A DNA stretch of 64,000 nucleotides from contig JAWKWX010000011.1 of NCBI GenBank assembly GCA_041397305.1, positions 24,495 to 88,494 on the forward strand, in the 5' to 3' direction. Under the pieces are notes generated by a model, which had not been told where the DNA came from, did not search any database, and saw only the letters and a program-made list of their open reading frames with translations. Source of the DNA: TMP-24 sp041397305. Lineage in GTDB: Bacteria > Pseudomonadota > Alphaproteobacteria > Rhodobacterales > Rhodobacteraceae. Below are positions 1 to 7,542 of this stretch, in pieces; the stretch's first letter is position 1, and every line of letters starts with the position of its first letter. Made by a program: the position numbers and the translations under genes.

Positions 1-170
1 TAATCGGTCAAAGGCTCGCGAAACGAGCCTGTCTTGTGGATGTGCCGATTGATGATGCTGGCCAGATTCATCGCGATATCAGTTTGCGCATCGGTCAAAG
101 TCTGGCCTTGAAAGCTCTTCAGCACAGCCTGCTTTTGGGCGGTTATGCGCGGCTCGAACTTCTCTGTCAT
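1..170 (-). CDS. Hypothetical protein, N-terminal part only (runs off the left edge)
   Basis: An open frame starts with ATG at 170 (complement) and stays open for 56 codons to the window edge, so the C-terminus is missing. The visible protein starts MTEKFEPRITAQKQAVLKSF and is a polar, probably helical sequence without a motif I recognise. It lies 27 bases downstream of another leftward gene (198-689), so the two are probably cotranscribed. Its place at the end of the transfer-related block suggests an element-encoded accessory protein. The function is unknown. Confidence 0.5.
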   Translation of the reverse strand, partial: MTEKFEPRITAQKQAVLKSFQGQTLTDAQTDIAMNLASIINRHIHKTGSFREPLTD

Positions 171-197
171 GGTCTTCTCCTATGTTTGAGTTTGAGG

Positions 198-689
198 TTA
201 TCGGCTCCAAGAGCGCACGCGTCGGTCGGGACCAGAGCGGCGATCTACGGACTTTTGGAAGTCGCGGAGAGGCTTTTCTCTTTGCATCACGCGTTTCTCG
301 CAGTTCTCCAGCATGTCCCTAAGGACACCTGTTTCTGCGACATCGATGCGCGCCAAGTCCTTGTCATGGGCATCGCGGACCTGTTTGTCGGCCCGCCGAT
401 TGATCTCGGTCTTGTCGAAATTGTCCAAGCCCATGAATTTGGGGACGAAGCGCCGCTTAATCGATCCTGCCTCATCGATCAGCCGCTGACGGGCTTCGTC
501 AAAGCGCTGATTGTAACTCAGCTCAAAAGCCCGCTTGGTGAAGGTGCGCTTCCCGCCAAATTCTTCGGTAAGTTTGCGGAATTTTTGCCATTCCGTCTCG
601 TTCATGACGCGCGCTAGCTTGTGGCGCAGCTCGTAGAGATCGCCGCGCGGTTTGAAATGCGCGCGCACCTGATCTGACAGCTCAGACAT
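198..689 (-). CDS. Hypothetical charged protein of the mobile element
   Basis: The 163-residue protein is highly charged, rich in Arg, Lys, Asp and Glu, and predicted by eye to be mostly alpha-helical with coiled-coil-like stretches. It has no signal peptide and no membrane segment. The C-terminus is strongly basic (RRSGPDRRVRSWSR), which would suit nucleic-acid or membrane-surface contact, but I recognise no family. The ATG at 689 is the natural start. It is followed after 27 bases by the truncated gene at the window edge and is separated from the transfer cluster by a rightward small gene. An overlapping plus-strand frame covers most of it, but the minus-strand frame has the more protein-like composition. 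Confidence 0.55.
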   Translation of the reverse strand: MSELSDQVRAHFKPRGDLYELRHKLARVMNETEWQKFRKLTEEFGGKRTFTKRAFELSYNQRFDEARQRLIDEAGSIKRRFVPKFMGLDNFDKTEINRRADKQVRDAHDKDLARIDVAETGVLRDMLENCEKRVMQREKPLRDFQKSVDRRSGPDRRVRSWSR

Positions 690-765
690 GGCCTAGTTCC
701 ATTGATCTTGGGGAGATAAGTCGCAAAATTTGCGTGAGATGAATCCGCTTTGTTATGCTGAATCC

Positions 766-1014
766 ATGATTGAATTCCGACATATAGACGACATTGAAGA
801 TTATCTGGAGCCGATGGATTACGAGACCTTCTGGCAAGAGATCAAAGGCTTCTGCCTGATCCTGATCCCGCGCGAGAAATGCGATGCCGACATTGAAAAC
901 GGCGTGGATGAAGAGACCGTCCTGATCGTGCTGAAGAACCTCGCACGCATTGAATTGGCATCCATCCTGAAGCTCAAATGGCGCTGTGACGTGCCAATGC
1001 GCACCATGCACTAG
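766..1014 (+). CDS. Small acidic hypothetical protein
   Basis: An 82-residue acidic protein beginning MIEFRHIDDIEDYLEPMDYE. The frame extends upstream to a TTG at 730 and an ATG at 739, but the ATG at 766 gives the more typical N-terminus. There is no membrane segment or signal peptide, and two Cys residues are not arranged as a metal site. It lies between two leftward genes and is the only rightward gene in the first 5 kb, so it must have its own promoter. A longer minus-strand frame (682-1074) covers the same bases but its product looks like a translation shadow. I do not recognise the family. Confidence 0.45.
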   Translation: MIEFRHIDDIEDYLEPMDYETFWQEIKGFCLILIPREKCDADIENGVDEETVLIVLKNLARIELASILKLKWRCDVPMRTMH

Positions 1015-1034
1015 GTGATACTTCGAACGGGACA

Positions 1035-1319
1035 TCACTCTGCCCCCGCCTTGAAGAACTTCACCCAGGGACAACGGCCATTCTCAGCCGCACCCGTGAA
1101 CGGTCCATACGGCCCGACGTAAGTGCAGCGCGTATAGTGGCGCTCGGCAAACGGGTCCATGCCCTGGCCTTGGTCAAGCCACGAGTAGGACCAGATGCCA
1201 TGCGGAAGGCCAAGGGCATTATAGGTGAGCCACAGCCCCAGTGGGACAATCAGCCATGCGAAATAGCTGAGCTTGATGAAGCGCGGCCTTTGGGCACGCC
1301 ACGGAACCAACCAGTTCAT
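1035..1319 (-). CDS. Small inner-membrane protein of the transfer cluster
   Basis: A 94-residue protein with one clear hydrophobic segment at about residues 16-38, followed by a polar domain with two Cys residues that may lie outside the cytoplasm. The ATG at 1319 is preferred over the longer frame because it overlaps the stop of the upstream coupling-protein gene by four bases (ATGA-type junction), a sign of translational coupling. It is the last gene of the leftward cluster that begins at 5139. The context suggests a membrane partner of the coupling ATPase or of the relaxosome, but this is inferred from position only. Confidence 0.6.
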   Translation of the reverse strand: MNWLVPWRAQRPRFIKLSYFAWLIVPLGLWLTYNALGLPHGIWSYSWLDQGQGMDPFAERHYTRCTYVGPYGPFTGAAENGRCPWVKFFKAGAE

Positions 1320-2704
1320 GATTGCGTCCTCTTCCTGATGTCGATGGTGACTCTTGGATCGGCAGGCAGTTGTGGGCCTTCGAGCGGGTTGTCCGCGAGT
1401 TCGCCGAAACAGAACGGAGCAACTTGGTGCTGGCCAACTTTGTGGCAGAGGATCCACCCGACGTTCTTCACGTGGATCAGTTGCTCATAAGGCTTCATAC
1501 GCATCAGACGTTCAGCCGAGATCAGGCGATCTTTGCCCGTGCCGATGTTGGAGGAGTAGTCGAGCCCTGCGCTGTTCAGCCCCATGCTGTGCTGCTGTAC
1601 AAGCGTCTCGCCGATGGCACGGGAAATACGCTCGCATTCCTCGAAGGAACTGAAGCCAAAATATTGCTTCACAAGCGCGTTCTCTTCTATCGTGGCGGTT
1701 TCCTTCTCGGAGTAGGCCCGCTGAATTTCCGAGCGCGATTGCGCGATGAAATGCAGATTGGCCCCGTATCCGCGCACGACCATCATCGCCGAGATGAGCG
1801 CCTTCAGTGGCGCGTTCGTTGATTCATCCAAAATGAAGTCCACGGGAATATGCTGGCCTGACAGCACGACATCGATGAAAGATTGCAGGTGCAGAGCATA
1901 ATGAGCACCAAGGCGCGCCATGTGCCGCTGCGGCCCGACGATGAAGATTACGTAGCGTTGTTTGAGCAGGTCTTCATGGGTCAGTTTTGCATCGCGCCCA
2001 GCGCTGTGCAGTGGGCTTCCCGCACTATAGATGCGAAGGGATTTCAGCGCCGCTGCGCGGTGCTGACCCCAATGCTCCTTATTGTTTGCTTCCATATCAA
2101 GGATGTGCGCGCCAAGGGCCTTTAGGACATCATCACCTTCTTCGACGGCGATGCGCGCCGCGCTCAACAGCACGTCTTGATCAGCCAGCATCGACCAAAC
2201 GCCCCCTGGAACGGCGAGGCGTGGATCAGCGTTTAGCAGTTTGAGCTGACAGAATTCTTCGAAAGTCCGAGGCTCATCACGAAAATATTGGTTCTTGCCA
2301 TCATTTGGCGGGTCGGGAATGAGCGCGTGATTTGCGTTTTCGATGGCAAATACCAACTCACCGTTCTTCGTTTCATGCGCCGCACGCAGACTTCCGAACG
2401 GCGAGAGCGGTATTCTAAAAGGGTTGTCCGCTCCTAGAACACCAAAGTCATCGATGATCGCGACCTTTCGGCCATAGCGATGGCAAGTCATTGCAAGCTG
2501 GCCTGCCATCTCGCCGTCCTTGCAATCATTGACCACGATGGCGCGGTTGGTATCGGGCAACAATGACAGGAGCCACGGGACGGCCCCGCAACTGGTTTTT
2601 CCCCCGCCCGCTGCCGAGAGTAGCAGACTGTGAGAATGTTTGGGCGCATAGAGCGCCTTGCCGTCCGCAGTCATCCCGAGCAATCGTTTGACAGGCTTAG
2701 TCAT
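1316..2704 (-). CDS. VirD4/TraG-type conjugative coupling ATPase without N-terminal membrane anchor
   Basis: A 462-residue P-loop ATPase of the type IV coupling protein kind, which links the relaxosome to a secretion channel and drives DNA export. The Walker A motif is at about residues 31-38 (SAAGGGKTS) and the Walker B region reads PVDFILDE. The C-terminal half has the conserved pattern of TraG/VirD4 proteins, including a QSRSE segment. Most family members begin with two transmembrane helices; here the P-loop comes directly after a short polar N-terminus. The start ATG at 2704 was chosen because it overlaps the upstream small membrane gene by 8 bases and gives a sensible N-terminus. The neighbouring small membrane proteins may provide the missing anchor. 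Confidence 0.8.
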   Translation of the reverse strand: MTKPVKRLLGMTADGKALYAPKHSHSLLLSAAGGGKTSCGAVPWLLSLLPDTNRAIVVNDCKDGEMAGQLAMTCHRYGRKVAIIDDFGVLGADNPFRIPLSPFGSLRAAHETKNGELVFAIENANHALIPDPPNDGKNQYFRDEPRTFEEFCQLKLLNADPRLAVPGGVWSMLADQDVLLSAARIAVEEGDDVLKALGAHILDMEANNKEHWGQHRAAALKSLRIYSAGSPLHSAGRDAKLTHEDLLKQRYVIFIVGPQRHMARLGAHYALHLQSFIDVVLSGQHIPVDFILDESTNAPLKALISAMMVVRGYGANLHFIAQSRSEIQRAYSEKETATIEENALVKQYFGFSSFEECERISRAIGETLVQQHSMGLNSAGLDYSSNIGTGKDRLISAERLMRMKPYEQLIHVKNVGWILCHKVGQHQVAPFCFGELADNPLEGPQLPADPRVTIDIRKRTQS

Positions 2705-3005
2705 GGAACATCCCCGCATCTTTGAGTGCGCCATCATCAGCCAACTCGGATGGTGCAGGTACGCGGGCGATTGCCGCAAACCGAGCGAGTTCGCGTTCGC
2801 GGATGTAGAGTTTGGTCATCGCGCGAAGGGCTGCGATCACGCTGGCCAGTGCAGCAACTCCTAGGAACATGCTCAGCAAGCCGAAACCCCACCATTTTGG
2901 GTTTGTCGGCCAAATGAGCCACGCTGCCGCGCCGAACAGGAAGGCTTGCAGCAGATGTCCGTTGACCTTGAGGATCGCGCCGATGGGCGTTGTGTTCGGG
3001 CTCAT
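2697..3005 (-). CDS. Small membrane protein, probable partner of the coupling ATPase
   Basis: A 102-residue protein with two adjacent hydrophobic segments at roughly residues 18-33 and 40-60, followed by a charged cytoplasmic-type tail rich in Arg and Glu. Its stop overlaps the start region of the coupling ATPase gene by 8 bases and its own start overlaps the upstream gene by 4 bases, so translation is coupled on both sides. Two helices followed by a soluble tail is what the VirD4 N-terminal anchor normally provides; a split coupling protein is a plausible inference, not something the sequence proves. I recognise no named family. Confidence 0.6.
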   Translation of the reverse strand: MSPNTTPIGAILKVNGHLLQAFLFGAAAWLIWPTNPKWWGFGLLSMFLGVAALASVIAALRAMTKLYIRERELARFAAIARVPAPSELADDGALKDAGMFHD

Positions 3006-3376
3006 GATGCGCCCCCAGACTTCACCTGATCTACCGCCGCCGAAATTTTCAGGCGTTCACGGTTGAGGTGCGCATAGGTGCCATAGAGCGCGTCTGAGGC
3101 CTCGTTCATACCCAAGTCACGGCTGATCAGCCGAAGCTGGGCGAGGCTCAGACCGAGGACCATCGATAAGCTCGCGACCGAGCCAAGCAACAGCAATTCA
3201 CCTGGATAGAGGATGTCCGCGAAGCCAACGACAAAGAGTCCCGTCAAGCTCGCAACCATGACGCCCGTTGAAAGAAAGGGTCTGTGAATCGAGACCTTCT
3301 TGATGCCTTCGAGAATGAAGCTGTCGCGATGTGTGTGCAGCACGGCATCCTTGATGATGAGCTTGCCAAAGATCAT
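3002..3376 (-). CDS. Small membrane protein of the transfer cluster
   Basis: A 124-residue protein beginning MIFGKLIIKDAVLHTHRDSF. A short beta-rich N-terminal part is followed by two hydrophobic helices at about residues 36-54 and 58-77 and a charged C-terminal tail. The layout resembles small proteins of the DUF6232 kind, but I cannot confirm that. The ATG at 3376 is preferred over the longer frame because it overlaps the preceding gene by 4 bases and drops an unlikely Arg/Pro-rich extension. The role is unknown; coupling to the downstream genes points to the same membrane assembly. Confidence 0.6.
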   Translation of the reverse strand: MIFGKLIIKDAVLHTHRDSFILEGIKKVSIHRPFLSTGVMVASLTGLFVVGFADILYPGELLLLGSVASLSMVLGLSLAQLRLISRDLGMNEASDALYGTYAHLNRERLKISAAVDQVKSGGAS

Positions 3377-3897
3377 GACGCCCCCTCCACTGTGCACAGG
3401 GGTGAGCGCAGTGCTTGGGACAGGCCTGCTTCCCGATTGGCCAAAACTGGCGGATTTAGGAGCCGCCCGCTTGAAGCGTACAAGGCGACCGCCCAACGCT
3501 GCTGCCGAGTGAAGATTTGTTCAGCACATGAGCATGCACCCTCAAATCCTGTCGCCGCGCGGGCAAGTCGAGCATCTTCAAAGTCTCGAGCCTGCTTTTG
3601 AGCCGCGCGGGCAGCGGCAGTCGGGTCAGGGATCAGCTGACACAGCTCTCCCAATTCGGGATAAACGCTGCACAATATACCGCCGAAGTCAGGCACTTGC
3701 GGGATAACCGTCTCGCGGCGACGTAAGGCTTGAAGATTAGCGGAGAGTTGGAGCTGGCACGTATCGTGCCAGCCTGCGTTTTCATTTTCTCGCCTGACCA
3801 TTTCGGGGCCACTGACTTCCGAAGAGATCACGGCATAGCCAACGGCGACGACGATCAGGAATGGGTTGAATGGTGCAGAGGAGAGATCAATCGACAT
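3373..3897 (-). CDS. Hypothetical exported or membrane-anchored protein of the transfer cluster
   Basis: A 174-residue protein with a hydrophobic stretch at about residues 10-26 that could be a signal anchor, followed by a soluble domain with five Cys residues, including a CSC pair around residue 121. The Cys residues would suit disulfides in the periplasm. The gene overlaps its downstream neighbour by 4 bases and lies 12 bases after the upstream coiled-coil membrane protein. I know no family for it. A lipoprotein is unlikely because no lipobox follows the hydrophobic segment. Confidence 0.55.
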   Translation of the reverse strand: MSIDLSSAPFNPFLIVVAVGYAVISSEVSGPEMVRRENENAGWHDTCQLQLSANLQALRRRETVIPQVPDFGGILCSVYPELGELCQLIPDPTAAARAAQKQARDFEDARLARAATGFEGACSCAEQIFTRQQRWAVALYASSGRLLNPPVLANREAGLSQALRSPLCTVEGAS

Positions 3898-3909
3898 GGC
3901 AACATTCCC

Positions 3910-5139
3910 TCAGTTCCGTGCTTTGCCATTGGGCCGCATAGGTGCACGCGATGGACCCGCTTCGCGGACGGGATGTGGCCCAGAGAGATCGTCATCATCG
4001 TCGTCGGTCAGCTCACGCATCTGACGCGCGCTCATAGGGCGCATTCCTGTGAGACGGTCGAGATCAGTGGGTGTGCGTGGCTTGGTCCAAACCTGCGGCG
4101 AATGCGCGATCATGGTCATGAGCACGTAAGCCCACAGCGCCAGCGGGAAAACCAGGTCCACGAGGAAGGCGAACAAAAAGACAGGCGCGAACTTGCCTGC
4201 AAAGGCGAAGGTATCGAGCGCGCCCGTGCGGCTGGGGAAGGTGGGTGGAGTGACTGACAGGCCGCGTTGTTCCGCCAGAGCCGTCATCAGCGTGACCGCA
4301 TAGCCAGCTAGTGTGCGGTTGATCTTGGCACTAGCATCCTCGCGGTTGGGCACCAAGACCCCACCTTCAAGTTCACTGGCATAAGAACGTACGACGGAGA
4401 CTGGCACGGCCTGATCGAGCGCAGATAGCGTGCTCATCAGTCGTGCCTGCTGCGTGCGCAGGGCCGCGCGGCGATCCCAGATACTGGTACTTTCATCGGC
4501 AAGCGTAGTTTCCATCGCCACGCGTTGAGTTTGTATTTGGTTCAAGAGATCGTCGCGCACGCCAAGGCTTGCCGTGATCTGTGTCGTGAGGCCATTGGCT
4601 CGCCCGTGCAGCGATTCCCACGCTTCGGTAATTGGACCATACCCCGTCGCACCTTCTTGTTCCTGACGGGCGAACAAATCTTGCGTCAAGGACTGCATGA
4701 TGGGCACCAGTTCGACCGCCTGATCCGCAACACTGACTCGCCCATCGACGTAGTTGCCGACCTGTTCGAGATGGGTGGTGAGCCGAGACTCTTCGACCTG
4801 AAAGATGGTCAGTCCAGGTGCGGTGACGAGGAAAAAGCACAGGCCCACAAACGCGATGGATAGGCCACTCAACGGGCCAGCCAAGCTGGATTTTGTTGCG
4901 ACAAGCGGCACGCCGCGTTCAATGCCCATGCGCAAAATCGCATAGGCGACTGCATAGGCGGCAACCAACAACGCGAGCAACTTGGCCCATCCCATCAAGC
5001 CGCCTTCGGCAAATCCTATGAAACAAAGACCAAAGCCCGCTAGTACGATTTCAAGAAGGGGGATCAGCTTCATGAAAAGCGTGATATAGGGTTCGCGCTC
5101 CTTGTCGGGGCGCACTGGATTTGTAGGGGTCGTTTCCAT
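3910..5139 (-). CDS. Large membrane protein with a long extracytoplasmic coiled coil, first gene of the transfer cluster
   Basis: A 409-residue protein. Three or four hydrophobic helices lie in the first ~125 residues, a long helical region rich in Gln, Glu, Ala and Thr follows (about 130-300), then one or two more membrane helices (about 320-350) and a polar tail with an Asp run and basic residues. This fits a membrane protein with a large helical domain between two membrane blocks. It is the first gene of a six-gene leftward cluster ending in the coupling ATPase. It could scaffold the coupling complex or modify the recipient surface. The function is not recognisable from motifs. The promoter must lie in the 150 bp divergent gap before the rightward gene at 5209-5290. 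Confidence 0.65.
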   Translation of the reverse strand: METTPTNPVRPDKEREPYITLFMKLIPLLEIVLAGFGLCFIGFAEGGLMGWAKLLALLVAAYAVAYAILRMGIERGVPLVATKSSLAGPLSGLSIAFVGLCFFLVTAPGLTIFQVEESRLTTHLEQVGNYVDGRVSVADQAVELVPIMQSLTQDLFARQEQEGATGYGPITEAWESLHGRANGLTTQITASLGVRDDLLNQIQTQRVAMETTLADESTSIWDRRAALRTQQARLMSTLSALDQAVPVSVVRSYASELEGGVLVPNREDASAKINRTLAGYAVTLMTALAEQRGLSVTPPTFPSRTGALDTFAFAGKFAPVFLFAFLVDLVFPLALWAYVLMTMIAHSPQVWTKPRTPTDLDRLTGMRPMSARQMRELTDDDDDDLSGPHPVREAGPSRAPMRPNGKARN

Positions 5140-5289
5140 CGTTAGTTTTCCTTGCTGTTCTACGAGGACGAACTCTCTCGATCTTGCTTGAGCAATCTGC
5201 TTGAGTGAGTGTTGCGGTCCTCACGAACAGGATCGCAGGACGGTGGAACTGGAGCAAAAACTGTGGGGACGGAATCCGACCGAGAAAGA

Positions 5290-6390
5290 ATGCTGCAAGC
5301 CATGTTTCTCACCTACGAGACAGTTCATGGCGAAAGCGCCTTTGGCTTTTACAAGAGCAAGGAGGGTCGAGAATTCCTCCGACAATTGTTCAAGCACTAT
5401 CTCAGACGCCAGAACCTCGGCGAAGGCAAAGTAGCGACTATCATCGCTGATAGCTTTGCTCAGTCTGAAAAACAGGAGCGTGAAGTAGATAGAACAAAAA
5501 GCGCACTTAGAAGATGGAGCAGAGACGGCCAGGGAGAACTCTGGCCAAAGGATCAAAATAAGAATTTGCGCAGCCTTCGAAGACTTGAAAACGAATACCT
5601 TTCGGTGACGGAGATTCGAGAGGTTTTGCAGGACACCGCAGAAACCATTCAAAAGCACCAATCTGGAATTGCTCTTTCAAACTTTTTCTACGGTGCATCG
5701 AAAATTGAACAGATCAACGAAGATATTGATCAGATTCAATCAAGTTTTTGTGGACTGTACGACGTCAAGGAGCTCAGCAACCAGGATCATAGTGACCCGT
5801 ATGAGGAAGAAAAAAAGGATATTGTCGAAAAGCTCATAGCCGAAGTAAGAAAGCGCGGTGTTGATCGCAATGTCATTCAGATTGACCCGAGTCACTTTGA
5901 CTTTGAAACCAAGGCTTTCATAGATACTCGGGAAACGCCTTCTTATCAAATCGACCACTCATCCAGCGCTCGATTTATTCGCCTGAATAGGGTCAAAGGA
6001 CGTAGCTTTATGGTGATGCAGTCGTTTGAAGTTAAATTGGATGATGAGGACATTCCTCGGCCACGTCGGCTCTCGACTGGTTACGCGTTCCCAATGAAAA
6101 ATGGAACGCTTCACGCACTCTTGACTGAATCGGGCCCTTCTAGTGATCGATCCTATTTTGCCTACTCGCCCAATGAGCTCGTCCGACCGTACGGTCACTG
6201 CATAAATGAAGGAGATTGCCTTTGGAAGGTTACGCGACAGCCATTTGCAAAGGTTTATGAGGCGTTTGTCCACGAAAAGAAATTCGAAATCTGGGAGAAG
6301 ATAACGGACGCAAATCGTCACTTAACCTACTTTGATGTGGATAAGCTGTCAGCGCAACTCGACAAGACGATCTGGAATTTTTTACCATGA
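5290..6390 (+). CDS. Unrecognised ~366-residue protein of an accessory pair
   Basis: The frame is open from a GTG at 5209, but the extra N-terminus (rich in Ser, Gly, Arg) looks non-coding, and the ATG at 5290 begins a normal sequence, MLQAMFLTYETVHGESAFGF. The N-terminal half is helical and charged. The C-terminal half, from about residue 215, looks beta-rich. There is no membrane segment and no nuclease, protease or nucleotide-binding motif I can identify. The gene is AT-rich compared with its neighbours. Its stop overlaps the start of an ankyrin-repeat gene by 4 bases, so the pair is coupled. It lies between the transfer cluster and the defence operon, where islands often carry small defence or toxin modules; that reading is inference. 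Confidence 0.6.
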   Translation: MLQAMFLTYETVHGESAFGFYKSKEGREFLRQLFKHYLRRQNLGEGKVATIIADSFAQSEKQEREVDRTKSALRRWSRDGQGELWPKDQNKNLRSLRRLENEYLSVTEIREVLQDTAETIQKHQSGIALSNFFYGASKIEQINEDIDQIQSSFCGLYDVKELSNQDHSDPYEEEKKDIVEKLIAEVRKRGVDRNVIQIDPSHFDFETKAFIDTRETPSYQIDHSSSARFIRLNRVKGRSFMVMQSFEVKLDDEDIPRPRRLSTGYAFPMKNGTLHALLTESGPSSDRSYFAYSPNELVRPYGHCINEGDCLWKVTRQPFAKVYEAFVHEKKFEIWEKITDANRHLTYFDVDKLSAQLDKTIWNFLP

Positions 6391-6773
6391 GAGCTGCTAA
6401 GAAAAAGCCCTCCACGCGAGGCAGGATAGGAGACCTCATAGGCGATATCATTCAAGCGGCAATGGACGGCAATGCGTCACTGGTTCGGGAACTGCTAGAC
6501 CAAGGCGCGGACATAAACACAGTCGAACCACAACGCGGCTTTACCTGTCTGCACATTGCTTGCTTGAACGGAGATGAGCGTGTCGTGAGCGAACTGCTTG
6601 ACTTTAATGACAGGCACGGTGGCTTGGATTTTTCCATTCGGACTTCGGAACCGCCACGATATGCATGGCAACTGGCCATGAGTGCCCACCACTATGAACT
6701 TGCGGAACGAGTTGATAGAGCTGGCCGCAGAGATGGTCCTTTATCTCCTAGTGGCCCCAAGCCTGTGCGATAG
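6387..6773 (+). CDS. Ankyrin-repeat protein
   Basis: A 128-residue protein. About residues 20-85 contain two ankyrin-type repeats: a helix, the pattern LLDQGADINT and then GFTCLHIACLNGDERVVSELL, matching the family consensus (G-TPLH-AA--G---VV--LL). Ankyrin repeats mediate protein binding. The start ATG overlaps the stop of the upstream unknown gene by 4 bases, which suggests the two products act together, for instance as effector and binding or immunity partner. The basic, Pro-rich C-terminus is less conserved in character. No enzyme domain is present. Confidence 0.7.
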   Translation: MRAAKKKPSTRGRIGDLIGDIIQAAMDGNASLVRELLDQGADINTVEPQRGFTCLHIACLNGDERVVSELLDFNDRHGGLDFSIRTSEPPRYAWQLAMSAHHYELAERVDRAGRRDGPLSPSGPKPVR

Positions 6774-6903
6774 TCGTACTGGAACGGCGAGACGTATCTA
6801 GAACCAGCCCATCGTGATACTCGCTTGAAATCCAGTTCAACGCCCCCGCACATGACTCGTACGAACACCCAGAGAGACACCATTTCCCGTTCATCCACAC
6901 TCG

Positions 6904-6935
6904 CAAGATGTGTTTTGTAGTACAAAACCATCTTG
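6904..6935. repeat. Near-perfect palindrome at the left edge of the hairpin-dense region
   Basis: Left arm 6904-6919 and right arm 6921-6935 pair over 15 positions around a single central base (6920), with one unpaired T at 6911. The inner core GTTTTGTA/TACAAAAC is perfect. As DNA this could be a dimeric protein-binding site; as RNA its one-base loop would have to open by two or three pairs. Neither strand has a T-run directly after it, so it is not a classical intrinsic terminator, though it follows the ankyrin gene by about 130 bp. Confidence 0.65.
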
Positions 6936-7475
6936 GCAAGGGGGCCACTGCGCGCCCCCGTTGCATCCCCCAGGCCGTGGCTCTTTCAGGGCATTGAACC
7001 CGTTCAGAGCCAGCAGATCGTATCGCCGATCAATCACTCGCGGGAGACTTCGCTCTCCCTGCATCCATCGACTTGGCGGGCGTTCCTGCCCCCAAGACCC
7101 CAGACCATTCATGGAGACGACTTCATCGAGACCAGGGAAGGGAGCATTCGCGCTGCCCTTCCTTGGAACCATCCCATCGACCAAAGAGCCTTCGAGCCCC
7201 TTGGAACCCTGACCAACCCTGCGCGGATTGGATGCCGCCATCTTGCCGAAGATGGACCACTCCCAGGAGCCTATCGCCGCCCCTGAACCCAGCTCGTCGG
7301 ACTTGGAGAACTGCCTCTCCACCGACACCGAACCATGCGCAATCGACCACGCGATTGCCCCCCCGATCAGGGGAGTGTTTCTGTCCCATTGCATGGCCTG
7401 GCTTTGCCTGTAGTCACGCCAACCCATCGTGGCGGGAGCACCATCGCTGACCCATGTGGATAATTCCACATCTTG
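6904..7475. repeat. Hairpin-dense region without a convincing gene, bounded by 9-bp inverted repeats
   Basis: About 570 bp between the ankyrin gene and the defence operon hold no believable gene but many stem-loops in a row. Examples, as arm positions: 6940-6945/6954-6959; 6978-6984/7006-7012; 7042-7047/7054-7059; 7072-7076 with 7078-7081 against 7088-7096; 7132-7145/7152-7166 (14 pairs, one bulge); 7213-7218/7225-7231; 7238-7244/7249-7255; nested 7296-7300/7322-7326 and 7304-7309/7316-7321; 7339-7345/7352-7358; 7417-7421/7430-7434; 7454-7460/7465-7471. The ends carry CAAGATGTG (6904-6912) and its reverse complement CACATCTTG (7467-7475). It could be a large structured RNA gene, a non-autonomous mobile element, or a DNA site such as oriT. 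I see no target-site duplication. The strand is undetermined. Confidence 0.6.
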
Positions 7476-7542
7476 TGTTTCTCAGGGTGCACGCCGCTAC
7501 CCAAGTTGCTAGGATGTTCGAAAAGCTTGGGAGAACGAGCAG

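Noticed and set aside
36..617. Plus-strand frame of 193 residues opposite the first leftward genes
   Set aside because: It lies antisense to two genes with better starts and composition; it is a shadow.
6891..7469. 192-residue minus-strand frame (GTG start) covering the structured region
   Set aside because: Its composition (many Trp, Gly, Ser and Pro, no hydrophobic core pattern) is unlike a protein, several other frames are open over the same GC-rich stretch, and the region is better explained by stem-loops.
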